Part shown: positions 56,501 through 64,000 of the stretch, in pieces
Numbering within the stretch: position 1 is the stretch's first letter
Layout: each line of letters begins with the position of its first letter
Source of the DNA: Topomyia yanbarensis
Lineage: Eukaryota > Arthropoda > Insecta > Diptera > Culicidae
Length of the DNA stretch: 64,000 nucleotides
Direction: 5' to 3'
Assembly (NCBI RefSeq): GCF_030247195.1
Contig: NC_080671.1
Location: forward strand, 297,147,586-297,211,585
Translations under genes and position numbers: made by a program
The notes under the pieces: generated by a model
What the model was told of the DNA's origin: nothing
Database searches by the model: none
Seen by the model: only the letters and a program-made list of their open reading frames with translations

Positions 56501-57250
56501 GTAACTCTTCCAATCAATGTTCCGTGTGAGGTCATACGAGACATTGATTGTTTCCGATGGTCTTGAACCGTTATTAATTGAAATCACGATAGGCAAATGA
56601 TCGCTACCGTGGGGATCAGGGATCACCTCCCACATGCAATCTAACTGTAGCGATGTCGAGCAAAGCGACAAATCCAACGCGCTTGCGCGTGCTGGTGGTG
56701 TAGGAATCCGCGTCATTTCTCCCGTGTTTAAGATGGTCATGTTGAAATTATCGCAAAGATCTTGGATTAATGTTGATCTATTATCATCATGAAGACAGCC
56801 CCATACCGTACCGTGCGAGTTAAAGTCTCCCAGAACTAGCCGCGGTGCCGGTAAGGATTCCGTGATATTACAAAGCGTTCGGTGCCCTACCGAGGCTCTA
56901 GGAGGAATGTAGATGGAAGCAATGCAAAGGTCTTTACCTTTGATTAAAACTTGACAAGCGACAATTTCAATGCCTGGTGTCGAAGGGAGGTTAATTCGGT
57001 TGAAAGAATAGCACTTTTTGATCCCCAAAAGTACTCCTCCATAGGGGTTTTCTCGATCCAGACGAATTATATTAAAGTCGTGGAAGTTGAGATTTATATC
57101 GGAAGTTAACCAAGTTTCACATAATGCGAAAGCATCACATTTTAAACTATTTAGTAAAAATTTAAAGGAATCGATTTTCGGGAGGATACTTCTGCTGTTC
57201 CACTGTAGAACAGTGATCGAATCGGTTACCTCGTTCGATGACTTAGCCAT
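53564..57250 (-). CDS. I-clade ORF2: endonuclease, reverse transcriptase, RNase H
   Basis: About 1228 codons. Apurinic-type endonuclease (first about 230 residues): QWNSRSILPK, FALCETWLT (Glu), LVLGDFNSHGTVWG (DFN) and GSDHLPIV (SDH). Reverse transcriptase in the centre: YRPIAMLSCIRKLFEKMI, VFLDIKGAFDSV (motif A), GLPQGSCLSPLLYNFYVNDI (motif B) and LADDGVVSV (motif C). RNase H near the carboxy end: FCTDGSNLDG (Asp), YVAELAAIQYTL (Glu), IISDSLSSIEAL (Asp) and WVPSHCSIPGNEKADSLAK. It ends with a CxC...H...C cluster. It nicks target DNA and primes reverse transcription there. I chose the ATG at 57250 because ATGGCTAA overlaps the ORF1 stop; an in-frame extension to 57271 has no ATG. No stop or shift. 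Confidence 0.93.
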   Translation of the reverse strand: MAKSSNEVTDSITVLQWNSRSILPKIDSFKFLLNSLKCDAFALCETWLTSDINLNFHDFNIIRLDRENPYGGVLLGIKKCYSFNRINLPSTPGIEIVACQVLIKGKDLCIASIYIPPRASVGHRTLCNITESLPAPRLVLGDFNSHGTVWGCLHDDNRSTLIQDLCDNFNMTILNTGEMTRIPTPPARASALDLSLCSTSLQLDCMWEVIPDPHGSDHLPIVISINNGSRPSETINVSYDLTRNIDWKSYATAISVKIESTQELPPEEEYRLLAGLILDSANQAQTKPVPSANTHGRSPTPWWDKECSELYAEKSTAYKAFREDGLPASYLQYASLERRMKSLMKAKKLSYWRRFVDGLTRETAMSTLWGTARRMRNRNSTNENVEYSNRWIFAFAKKICPDSVPVQKTYRAASPHDTANETPFSMVEFSLALLSCNNNAPGLDRIKFNLLKNLPDTAKRRLLNLFNKFLEGNIVPHDWRQVKVIAIQKPGKPASDHNSYRPIAMLSCIRKLFEKMILFRLDNWVEANGLLSDTQFGFRKGKGTNDCLALLSTEIQMAYANKEQMASVFLDIKGAFDSVSINILSEKLHQHGLSPILNNFLLNLLSEKHMHFSHGDLTTSRFSYMGLPQGSCLSPLLYNFYVNDIDDCLANSCTLRQLADDGVVSVTGPKAADLQGPLQNTLDNLSAWALQLGIEFSTEKTELVVFSRKREPAQLQLLLMGATINQVFTFKYLGVWFDSKGTWGCHIRYLKQKCQQRINFLRTITGTWWGAHPGDLIRLYQTTILSVMEYGCFCFRSAANIHFIKLERIQYRCLRIALGCMHSTHTMSLEVLAGVLPLKNRFWELSYRLLIRCDILNPLVIQNFERLVELNSQTRFMSLYFDYMAQSINPSSYNPNRVRFLDTSDSTVFFDTSMKEEIRGIPDHIRPQVIPNIFYNKFREVDCDKMFCTDGSNLDGSTGFGIFNNTITASFKLNDPASVYVAELAAIQYTLGIIDTLPTDHYFIISDSLSSIEALRAMKPKKQFPYFLGKIRESLCTLSEKSYQITFVWVPSHCSIPGNEKADSLAKVGALNGDIYERPICFNEFFSICRQRTLNSWQTSWSNGELGRWLHSIIPKVSTKPWFRGMDVGRDFIRVMSRLMSNHYTLDAHLRRIGLAESSLCACDEGYHDIEHVVWVCAGYLDARSQLKDSLRARGRPPNVPVRDILANRDFPYMSLIYTFIKTTNIPI

Positions 57251-58607
57251 CGAAGGATACGATCGCTGCAAGGAGGGGCCATTTAGTAGTCAACTGCTTC
57301 AAAAATGTTTGCACTATAGGGAGAAAACGTATCAGAAGGCTTTTAAGAGGATCAGTAACATTGAAAGCTGTGAAAATTAAGTCCACTATGTCAGAAAATT
57401 TCATTAGTCCGCTACTGGACTGAGTATCTGTTTGAAAAAAGGGGACACTTGGGGTTTTTGGTGTCCCTGGAAGTGGTGGGTACTCCTTGTTAGAATTAAT
57501 ATTTCCAAGTCCTGGAGCAAATTGCTTCGGCTTTTGTGCATCACTTCCGTTGGATTTATTGATTGCGGTTGGCGCACTCTGAGTGGACGACACCTTGGCA
57601 CCCTTACGAGGCAATGTAGGGGAGGCTAGATTTCTCCTCTTCCTGGATTCCCCTGAGTTAACCAATGATGTTCCCTCTTGTGGGTCGTCAGATTCTTGCT
57701 CAACGCCAGCCAAAAGAGCAAAGGAATTTTCGGAAGGGACAGATGGCGAAGCATTCTTTAGCATTTCTGCATAAGAGTGCCTCGAGCGATCCTTAAGGGA
57801 GCGCTTAATTTTATCCCCGCGCTGCTTGTACGCCGGGCATGACTTAAGAGCATGCGGAGGGCCCCCGCAGTAAATACACTTCTCAGTTTCTCCACCGCAA
57901 GCGTCATCCTCATGCTCTCCCTCGCATTTGCCGCACCGTTTTTTATTGCCACAATAAGTGGCTGTGTGGCCCAGTTGCTTGCAATTGCTGCAGTTCATTA
58001 CCCGCGGTACAAATAGGCGAACAGGTAGGCGAACCTTATCCAGGAGGACATAGTTGGGAAGAGCAGATCCGGAGAAAGTCACCCGAATCGAGTCTGACGG
58101 AGAATAAGTTGTCTTATCATCTTCAGTTTTTGCGGAATACAATTGCTTGCATTCCAGAATTTTCACCTTTTGAAGTGAAGGGTCCTTAAAGCAGCCAACC
58201 CCGTACTTCAACAGGTCTTCGCACTTTAGACCCGGTTCGGCGACGACCCCATCGATCTCCACAACTCTACAAGGCACATACACTTTGAATTGCTTCGTAA
58301 AACGCTCGCTGCGAGCAATCTGGTTTGCCTGGTCGAGATCATTTACTATAACGCGTATCTTATTAGCTCGAACACGTGTTATCTGAGCCACGGACGGGTA
58401 GTTGGCAGTCAGCTCCCGTGAGATTTCTAGAATATTGGGCGATTTCGTGTTGGGCCGGAAATACACCACCCAGGGTCCAGTCGAACTGGCTGGGTATGTT
58501 TTAATACGGGGAGGACTGGGGGAATCAGGGGAGGGAGTAATTTCAGGTTTATCCGGTATATCCATGGGAATATCATTCCCATCCAATGTTACTTCGCCCT
58601 CGGCCAT
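57243..58607 (-). CDS. I-clade ORF1: gag-like nucleic-acid-binding protein
   Basis: 454 codons starting MAEGEVTLDGNDIPMD. After an acidic/proline-rich leader comes an RRM-like region (GPWVVYFRPNTKSPNILEIS; IRVIVNDLDQANQIARSERF; YGVGCFKDPSLQKVKILECK). Three zinc knuckles follow at about residues 200-260: CSNCKQLGHTATYC, CGKCEGEHEDDAC and CIYCGGPPHALKSC. A basic/serine-rich stretch and a helical carboxy end follow. It is expected to coat element RNA and form the RNP with ORF2. Its stop overlaps the ORF2 start in ATGGCTAA. The homologous frame in the 37531-43753 copy is broken. Confidence 0.92.
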   Translation of the reverse strand: MAEGEVTLDGNDIPMDIPDKPEITPSPDSPSPPRIKTYPASSTGPWVVYFRPNTKSPNILEISRELTANYPSVAQITRVRANKIRVIVNDLDQANQIARSERFTKQFKVYVPCRVVEIDGVVAEPGLKCEDLLKYGVGCFKDPSLQKVKILECKQLYSAKTEDDKTTYSPSDSIRVTFSGSALPNYVLLDKVRLPVRLFVPRVMNCSNCKQLGHTATYCGNKKRCGKCEGEHEDDACGGETEKCIYCGGPPHALKSCPAYKQRGDKIKRSLKDRSRHSYAEMLKNASPSVPSENSFALLAGVEQESDDPQEGTSLVNSGESRKRRNLASPTLPRKGAKVSSTQSAPTAINKSNGSDAQKPKQFAPGLGNINSNKEYPPLPGTPKTPSVPFFQTDTQSSSGLMKFSDIVDLIFTAFNVTDPLKSLLIRFLPIVQTFLKQLTTKWPLLAAIVSFDG

Positions 58608-58890
58608 TTAGGCACGAGGATAACACGTGGTGTAAACGAGAGATGAAACTTATATTCAGGGGAAAGGGCAGAAGTAGAGACCGATCGGGGAAAGGGAAAT
58701 GAAAGAAAAAAAATACTTAGCTTATATAGCGGCGATTCCGGCTATTCTGGTATTCACTTCACCAGCCTGGGCACCGGCGAACAAAGACTGCCTCGAACAA
58801 TGGTTGACCTTCACTGACAATTTATTCTTGTTCACTTTATGCACAGCACCAGAAAACGAACTGCTTCGATCGAGAGCTCGGAGGGTTATG
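58608..58890 (-). promoter_or_regulatory. 5' UTR and presumed internal promoter of the intact I-clade element
   Basis: 283 bp between the element's first base and the ORF1 ATG. LINEs of this type need an internal promoter in this region; no specific motif is proven. The 70-codon plus-strand frame at 58699-58911 is antisense to it and is not a gene. Confidence 0.5.
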
Positions 58891-58904
58891 ATTATTTTAA
58901 TCTT

Positions 58905-60188
58905 GTTCTAGTTGTTAGCATAAAAACACGCGCGCGTCATCTGTTGTATGTTCGACATACAAATTCGGTCGTTTCAGGTACTTAGGTGGTACTGTTTTTA
59001 TACCATTCAAAATGCACTTCAGTTGACATAACAACGCGCGCGAATAAGGATAGCATATGAGTTCACATCGTATTAAATTATTTATGGGGAAAGAAACTTA
59101 TACATAATTATCATTTCATGTCTTATAATAATTAATACCAAAGTTTACACACGATTAATAATACTTGTATCACGGTCTCTTCAAGGTATTAGCATATTTT
59201 TTAGATAAATGTCTCGAAGCAGTAAACGTAATTGCTTTTTATTATATCATATTGCTCTTGGAATATCGTGTTTCGCCGGAATACAGAAGAAAGTAATAAT
59301 AAAATCGTTGACAGTTGATTCAATTAAACATAAGCATCACTCCCGACAGGCGGCTGTCCGGAGTTGAAGTTGCATTTTTTATAAACCGTGCATTTCCGAA
59401 TTAATTCAATAAACGATAAATCTATCATAATTTCTCGGCAGCCGGGTGCCCAGATCAATAAGAACATGATAACAGTTATGAGACTGACATAGATCGTATC
59501 ACTTATCAAGGTGAATCCAGATTTTGTCTAACTCTATACCCCACCCTACTAACAAAAACACCTTCCCGTGGCAAACGTGGAGATGCAGAGGTATACACGG
59601 TCTCCATAACAACGTTTGTTACACTAACATTCCTTTCCTTCCCCGATGACTGTAAGGACGTGGCCGGCGCCGTTATTGACATTTCAACGTATAGAACTCA
59701 CGAAACGTGCACATTGAGGATGGATAGCTACTCCCAGGCTCCATTCGTTGATTCTCTGTGCAATTTCGCTTGTTCTGGTCAATCACGGAGTAGCAACTAC
59801 GAATTGTACGGTCATCATGCTCATGCTCATGCTCAGAAAGGATCAATGACGAAATGGACTTGCTGAAGATTAGTAGAGAAACAAAATAGTGATTGCATTC
59901 ATGGATGGTGTAAGTGTTAAAAAATGAGTTTCCAAAATTCGACACTATTTTGCCAGGAAGGTCCCCCCCCCTTTGTCAGCCAGCTGGAGCCGCATATGCT
60001 TATGGAAGCCACTTCTCCGTATCTTGACATAAACTTGTTAATCACGATGTCAGGGACGTGTGGAGATAATTCGTGTAAGCATATCTCTTTAGAGCTCTTG
60101 CCTATATATGTACGGAGATGATATTGTTAACGTGGCAGCTTTCGTTGGTGTGCTGCACGTTGGTCCGCTAAACAAACGAGTGTGCTTC
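58905..60188. other. No gene seen
   Basis: Mixed DNA. ACATTCCTTTCCTTCCCCGA with GACGTGGCCGGCGCCGTTAT (about 59628-59680) resembles, in diverged form, 52495-52548, so a low-copy repeat is likely. The minus frame at 59324-59509 has a hydrophobic stretch but no domain I can name. Confidence 0.4.
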
Positions 60189-60329
60189 TTAATGTTTGAT
60201 ATGGTGCATTTGCAGGGCATTAACTTCTCCCGAATTGAGCACAATCTGCACATTTAGTAATTGTTTCACTTCCCGAGTAGCTGGTCTTACACGACAGTTC
60301 CAAATATCAATGGCAACACAATTCGCCTG
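60189..60329 (-). pseudogene. Short gag-like remnant
   Basis: The minus strand reads VAIDIWNCRVRPATREVKQL then LNVQIVLNSGEVNALQMHHI before a stop. The pattern R-P-x-T-x-E-V-x-x-x-L...LQMHHI resembles gag-type proteins of mosquito retroelements as I remember them. No upstream continuation is visible. Alternative: a piece of host coding sequence. Confidence 0.3.
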
Positions 60330-60894
60330 CAGTCGTTTTTGCGGTGTATATAGCGCAACGATTTTTAGTTTCTACTCTGGGCGAGATGAGAAGGTAGACT
60401 GACCTTAATTGACCAATGATTACAATGGATAATTTTTGTATTTGTATAGCACGTTCAAGGAATTTTTCTTTTAAAAGTGCATTGTGTTGAGATAGAACGG
60501 TAATTTTGGGACTCGACAAAGATGCGTGTGATGTCTATAAGACCCTAAATATAATGTGCGAAATAAAGCAATCAAATCAGTTCAGTTCATCCAGCAGTTG
60601 CAGTACTCGATTGCCCACTGCACCAGCAGACAAAGAGAGGAAGAGGAAGGGTTGGTACGCAGAGCTTTCACCATTCATTCGAATTCAATCCGAACGAACC
60701 ACAATACAGTTCTGTATAACGCTAGCCTTCGCCCCAACCGAATGAATCGCCGCTATTGACACCGAAGCAACAGCACGAGGAAACAGAGACAGGAACGAAT
60801 ATGTTCGTACACACTTGCATGTGTCCGCTAGCGGATCTCAATAGTAGCATGTCTGTAATAACCTACGTACTTGGAACTAATGAGAACCAGATCT

Positions 60895-61180
60895 ACAGGT
60901 CCAAAGCCCTGCTAAAGGAGGATGGTTGTGATGATCTGGGCTGCGGTCACCACGTAAGGCAAAATAGGTCATATCCCCAAGTCCAAGGCGTGAAGCGACC
61001 CGTGCCGAGGGATGAGTGATCGAGGGGGTGAAAAAGATGCTCGATCGTTAACGGAGCCTGTGGGGTACCTGGGCAACCCCCACAGTAAGCGTCCCTTACC
61101 ACGTTACTGCGGAGCTCTGGCGTGGTGGACCTTTCTTTCTCGCGCGACTCGTGGGATCAATGAGCGACGTGAAAAACAAA
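60895..61180 (+). other. 5' leader of an R1-clade element
   Basis: GC-rich sequence (GTGAAGCGACCCGTGCCGAG; GGGGTACCTGGGCAACCCCC; CTCTGGCGTGGTGGACC) precedes ATGAGCGACGTGAAAAACAA at about 61161, a plausible ORF1 start, and is then cut by Penelope-like sequence at about 61180. I associate this leader with R1-clade elements of Aedes; the left boundary is uncertain. Confidence 0.5.
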
Positions 61181-62040
61181 AATAATATTAAAAAACTCTT
61201 ACTGTTGACGTTTCAGCTTACTCGATTATAATTTCAGCCATCTTCAGAACTCTTTACAATAAAAATACAAAAAAATACAATAAATTTTACAGATCACAAT
61301 TTACGTTAAAAACGATCACGACTTACATTTAACCCCATTCGCCTCTTGCTATCGCTGGGGGAAACAACTTTAAACTAAACCTACAGCGTCGTTGCTCCCT
61401 CGTCTCCTGTGAATTGCTGCGTTGATCGTAGCTTGTTGAGAAGTCCATTATACGTGCTAGAGCTCTAGCTGCGTCACAGCTCTCTCCTCTCGCAGGTTGA
61501 TGTGGAGAACCTCAGCAGTCAGCCTATTGGAATCATTGTTGATTCTCTCCAATACACGCGTTCTGTTGAAATCGAACTGATGTCCACACTCTCTCGCATG
61601 CTGCGTTAGGCCGGTTATAGAGGTGCTCGTGCGAATTGAATTTTTATGCTGGGCAATGCGTTTTTCCAGAGTTTGCGATGCCTGTCCTATGTACTCCCTA
61701 TTGTCGCATCCACCACACGGAATGCTGTAGACCACATTGGTCTGTTGCATCTTTGGGATCCTGTCCTTCAACATAGTAAAGATGGTGTTTTTAATTTTGT
61801 CGGTCGGTTGGTACGCTGCGATGATGTCATTCTTGCGTAACACTTTTCCTATCTTCTCGCTTAGGCAGGGGATGTATGGGATGGAAATGTACTTAGCTAT
61901 TTGCTCGTCTGTACTCCTGGTTTGCAGTGTGTTGTATAGTGAGTGTACCCTCTGTTTCAGTACACGCTTTATGAAGTGTTCCGGGTAGTTGTTGTTGCAC
62001 AGGATATCCGACGCTTCTTTTATGCTTACCTCTCTGCGAT
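61181..62040 (-). mobile_element. Penelope-like element, 5'-truncated, inserted in the R1-clade element
   Basis: A minus-strand segment with a Penelope-type carboxy-terminal coding region (see 61457-62035) and a 3' UTR down to about 61181. R1-type sequence lies on both sides in the opposite orientation: the leader at 60895-61180, and ORF1 from about 62041. The amino-terminal RT region is absent. Boundaries approximate to 10-20 bp. Confidence 0.8.
61457..62035 (-). CDS. Penelope-like GIY-YIG endonuclease and RT thumb, carboxy-terminal part
   Basis: About 193 codons read from EVSIKEASDILCNNNYPEHF through SIPYIPCLSEKIGKVLRK (RT thumb and linker) to the GIY-YIG nuclease: VVYSIPCGGCDNREYIGQAS, TLEKRIAQHK (Arg, His), LTQHARECGHQF and LERINNDSNRLTAEVLHI (Glu). 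The CxxC...H...C/H residues typical of Penelope nucleases are present. It cuts target DNA for retrotransposition. The amino-terminal RT is missing, so the frame is open but has no native start; the apparent longer frame to 62173 reads into R1 sequence. The ORF ends REERAVTQLEL. Confidence 0.85.
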   Translation of the reverse strand, partial: REVSIKEASDILCNNNYPEHFIKRVLKQRVHSLYNTLQTRSTDEQIAKYISIPYIPCLSEKIGKVLRKNDIIAAYQPTDKIKNTIFTMLKDRIPKMQQTNVVYSIPCGGCDNREYIGQASQTLEKRIAQHKNSIRTSTSITGLTQHARECGHQFDFNRTRVLERINNDSNRLTAEVLHINLREERAVTQLEL

Positions 62041-62695
62041 GCGGGGAAGAGAGAGGTGGCCTCCAAGAGGGAGGGAAGGGAGAAGGCCGACATAGGTACC
62101 CAGACAGGGGCTTTCCCCTTCCCCTTCTATGGAGCAGCCAAGTCGCTCGAAGCCGCGGCTGAGTTCCCCTCAAAGTGTCAGGGCAAGGGCAAGGGCAAGC
62201 GCAAGACGGTTACGAACGCGAAGCGCCCTAGGAAGTCACCAGGCGAGGGTGCAAAAACCAACACCATACGGCGTGTAACCGTCACGGCCAAACGCCGTTT
62301 GGTGGAGGTAAACCGGGACGCAAATGACCCCGCCGGGCAGAAAGAAGGCACCAGCAACTCGGCGCAACCGGGGCAGGGGGGGGCGTAAACCCCTGGTCAC
62401 TAAGAAGAAGCCGACACCGACACCGGATGCACCGCGGCCCGCGAAGAAGGCCAAGGACAGAGGCGAGGCCTTGTGGTTAAAGACCGACAAAGACAAATAC
62501 GCCGACGTTCTAAAGTCGATTGGGGCGGCCGAAAGCCTCTCGGCCCTCGGGCAAGACGTGCGCAGCGTGAGATGCACCAATACAGGCGAAATGCTTTTGG
62601 CGCTGAAGGGAGGCGCACAATCCAGTGCTATCTATAAGGCCTTGCCTCAAGAGATCCTGGGTGAAGGCGCCCAGGGCGGACGGGTCTGGGATGGT
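62041..62695 (+). pseudogene. R1-clade ORF1 (gag-like), frameshifted and truncated
   Basis: Frame 1 (62056-62388) reads EGREKADIGTQTGAFPFPFY and a lysine-rich GKGKGKRKT region, then stops just after a run of eight Gs (about 62377-62384). Frame 2 continues with TKKKPTPTPDAPRPAKKAKD and the R1 ORF1 core SLSALGQDVRSVRCTNTGEM, LLALKGG and LPQEILGEGAQ. The carboxy-terminal CCHC knuckles are absent because the sequence then jumps to ORF2 endonuclease. The frame change probably reflects an indel in the G run. Confidence 0.8.
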
Positions 62696-64000
62696 GGCAA
62701 TCTGTACAACGGGACGGTTTCCGGTTCAAGAGGTAATACACTCCTCCGCCGAGGGCGATTGCCAAGATCAATGGTGTGTTCTATTGTAGCCGCTACGCTC
62801 CACCAAGGTGGCCCATATGATGATCGACAGGCTCTCGTCAGACCTAGTGGGCCGGAAACTGGTAGTTATAGCGGGAGACTTTAACGCTTGGGCAGTAGAG
62901 TGGGACAGCCGCTGAACAAATAGCAGAGACCAAGCGCTAATGGAAGCACTTGCGAAACTCGATATTGCGCTAGCCAATAATGGATCCGCTAGCACATTCC
63001 GTAGGAACGGGGTGGAGGCATGGATTGACGTAACATTTGCCAGCCCGAGTCTGGTTCCAGGCATGGAATGGAGGGTAGACGAAGGCTACACCCATAGCGA
63101 TCACTTAGCAATCCGCTTTAGGATCAACTATGGTGTGCAGCATCCGAGGGCGGGAGATCCCTGTCAGGTACGCGGGTAGAAGTCCAATCACTTGACTTCG
63201 ACGAAGCTTTCACCGCGGCCCTGGGACTGGAGGCCAACAACGACAATCTAAGCAGGGATGCGCTGGTAGCCGTTCTATCACGCTCGTGCGACGCCACTAT
63301 ACCGAGAAAAACCCTGCCAAGAAGCGGAAGATGCCCGGTATACTGGTGGAGTGCCGAGACCGGTTGGCGACGATTATCGAAGTACTCTTCCTGTCTCGAG
63401 CCACAAGCCCCTGGCCACCTGCACTACGAGACAGTGCGGGCACGGCCGAAATGGTGGCTCCGATAACGAATGAAGAACTACTCGCAGTGGCTAAATCCCT
63501 AGCAATGAACAAAGCTCGAGGGCCGGATGGAGTTCCAAACAGTGCTCTCAAGGCAGCGATAATAGCGAACCCGAACATGTTCAAGCTAGCTATGCAGAGA
63601 TGCCTTGACGAGTGCCGCTTCCCCGATAAATGGAAAAGGGAGAAATTGGTGTTGTTGCCGAAGCCTGGGAAGCCGCCAGGTGACCCATCGGCGTACAGAC
63701 CAATCTGTCTGATCGACACGACTGGCAAATTGTTTGAGAGGATCATCCTCAACAGGCTAACCCCGTACGCAGAAGGTAGGGACGGCCTGTCAAGCAACCA
63801 GTTTGGCTTGCAGAAGGGTAAGTCCACGGTGGACGCTATCAACTCAGTGATAAAAACTGCCAAGATAGCGATCCAACGAAAAAGGCGAGACATTCGATAC
63901 TGTGCGTTAGTGACACTCGACGTGAAGAACGCATTCAATAGCGCAAGCTGGGATGCCATCGCGCTCTCGTTACACCGGCTAAGCCTACCGGTGGGTCTCT
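62696..64000 (+). pseudogene. R1-clade ORF2: endonuclease and RT, partial, runs off the window
   Basis: Endonuclease pieces in shifting frames: IAKINGVFYCSRYAPPRWPI, a stop, VVIAGDFNAWAVEWDSR (DFN), a stop, then ALAKLDIALANNGSASTFRR, IDVTFASPSLVPG and SDHLAIRF (SDH). A deletion at about 63180-63400 precedes RT: AMNKARGPDGVPNSALKAAI, YRPICLIDTTGKLFERIILN, NQFGLQKGKSTVDAI and VTLDVKNAFNSASWDAI (motif A), open to the window edge. The DFN, SDH and motif A residues identify the R1 group. Internal stops and deletions make it non-functional. Confidence 0.85.

Larger units (their letters stand above)
52761..58890 (-). mobile_element. Intact full-length I-clade non-LTR retrotransposon (6130 bp)
   Basis: The element runs on the minus strand from CATAACCCTCCGAGC at 58890 to a poly(A) tail (T-run from 52761). 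A perfect 14-bp target duplication ATTATTTTAATCTT flanks it (52747-52760 and 58891-58904). ORF1 and ORF2 are both open with all catalytic motifs. A tail, a perfect TSD, an intact 5' end and intact ORFs together make this a good candidate for a recently active copy. The degenerate relative at 37531-43753 is a second member. Clade inferred as I (alternative LOA) from domain order. Confidence 0.93.

Noticed and set aside
58699..58911. 70-codon ORF with a signal-peptide-like start
   Set aside because: It is antisense to the 5' UTR of the intact I-clade element and crosses its target duplication.
59324..59509. 61-codon minus-strand ORF with a hydrophobic segment, considered as a Pdfr membrane exon
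   Set aside because: No class B receptor motif, and flanking splice signals were not convincing.

Overview
This window looks like dipteran nuclear DNA, most likely a mosquito (Culicidae, probably Aedes). Three things point there: one exon whose peptide I recognise as the pigment-dispersing factor receptor (Pdfr, a class B GPCR) with arthropod-style splice sites; the set of transposable elements (I-clade, R1-clade, CR1/L2/Kiri-like, BEL/Pao, Penelope, and many TA- and TTAA-target MITEs); and a satellite-like repeat family that I associate with Aedes genomes. The species call is inference. The only host-gene coding sequence I can support is the Pdfr exon at 21225-21445 on the minus strand. Almost everything else with coding capacity is transposon-derived, and the rest looks like AT-rich intron or intergenic DNA.

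Layout. 1-6110: hierarchical tandem array (about 1.2 kb units, each made of three diverged sub-monomers, with CA-rich microsatellite blocks). 6111-7594: 5'-truncated non-LTR reverse transcriptase with a TAAA-type tail. 7591-16730: MITEs, a decayed I-clade-like retroelement (10123-12560) that carries a 769-bp TIR element, and foldback elements. 16630-19222: a large inverted repeat whose spacer holds a perfect 119-copy heptamer array. 19498-20440: MITE. 21225-21445: Pdfr exon. 21565-27407: MITEs and non-LTR debris (RT fragment, RNase H fragment), including a 2.6-kb TA-flanked element. 28447-31464: a SINE-like copy and a 1306-bp tandem duplication. 31465-37530: mostly unannotated DNA. 37531-43753: a degenerate full-length I-clade element (minus strand) broken by a 309-bp retroposon-like insertion. 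43905-45015: a repeat with an 867-bp TIR element containing a perfect 34-bp hairpin. 47297-51739: an internally deleted BEL/Pao LTR retrotransposon with near-identical LTRs. 52761-58890: an intact, full-length I-clade element with a perfect 14-bp target-site duplication. About 60895-64000: an R1-clade element (plus strand, running off the window) interrupted by a Penelope-like fragment (minus strand).

How it fits together. Many elements can be dated against each other. Insertions sit inside other elements, and in several cases an intact target-site duplication or a paralogous empty site is present in the same window. The youngest-looking insertions are the 52761-58890 element (both ORFs open, poly(A) tail, perfect TSD) and the BEL/Pao element (only four LTR differences found by eye). 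I found no CRISPR array, no operon-like gene system, and no convincing tRNA or rRNA gene.
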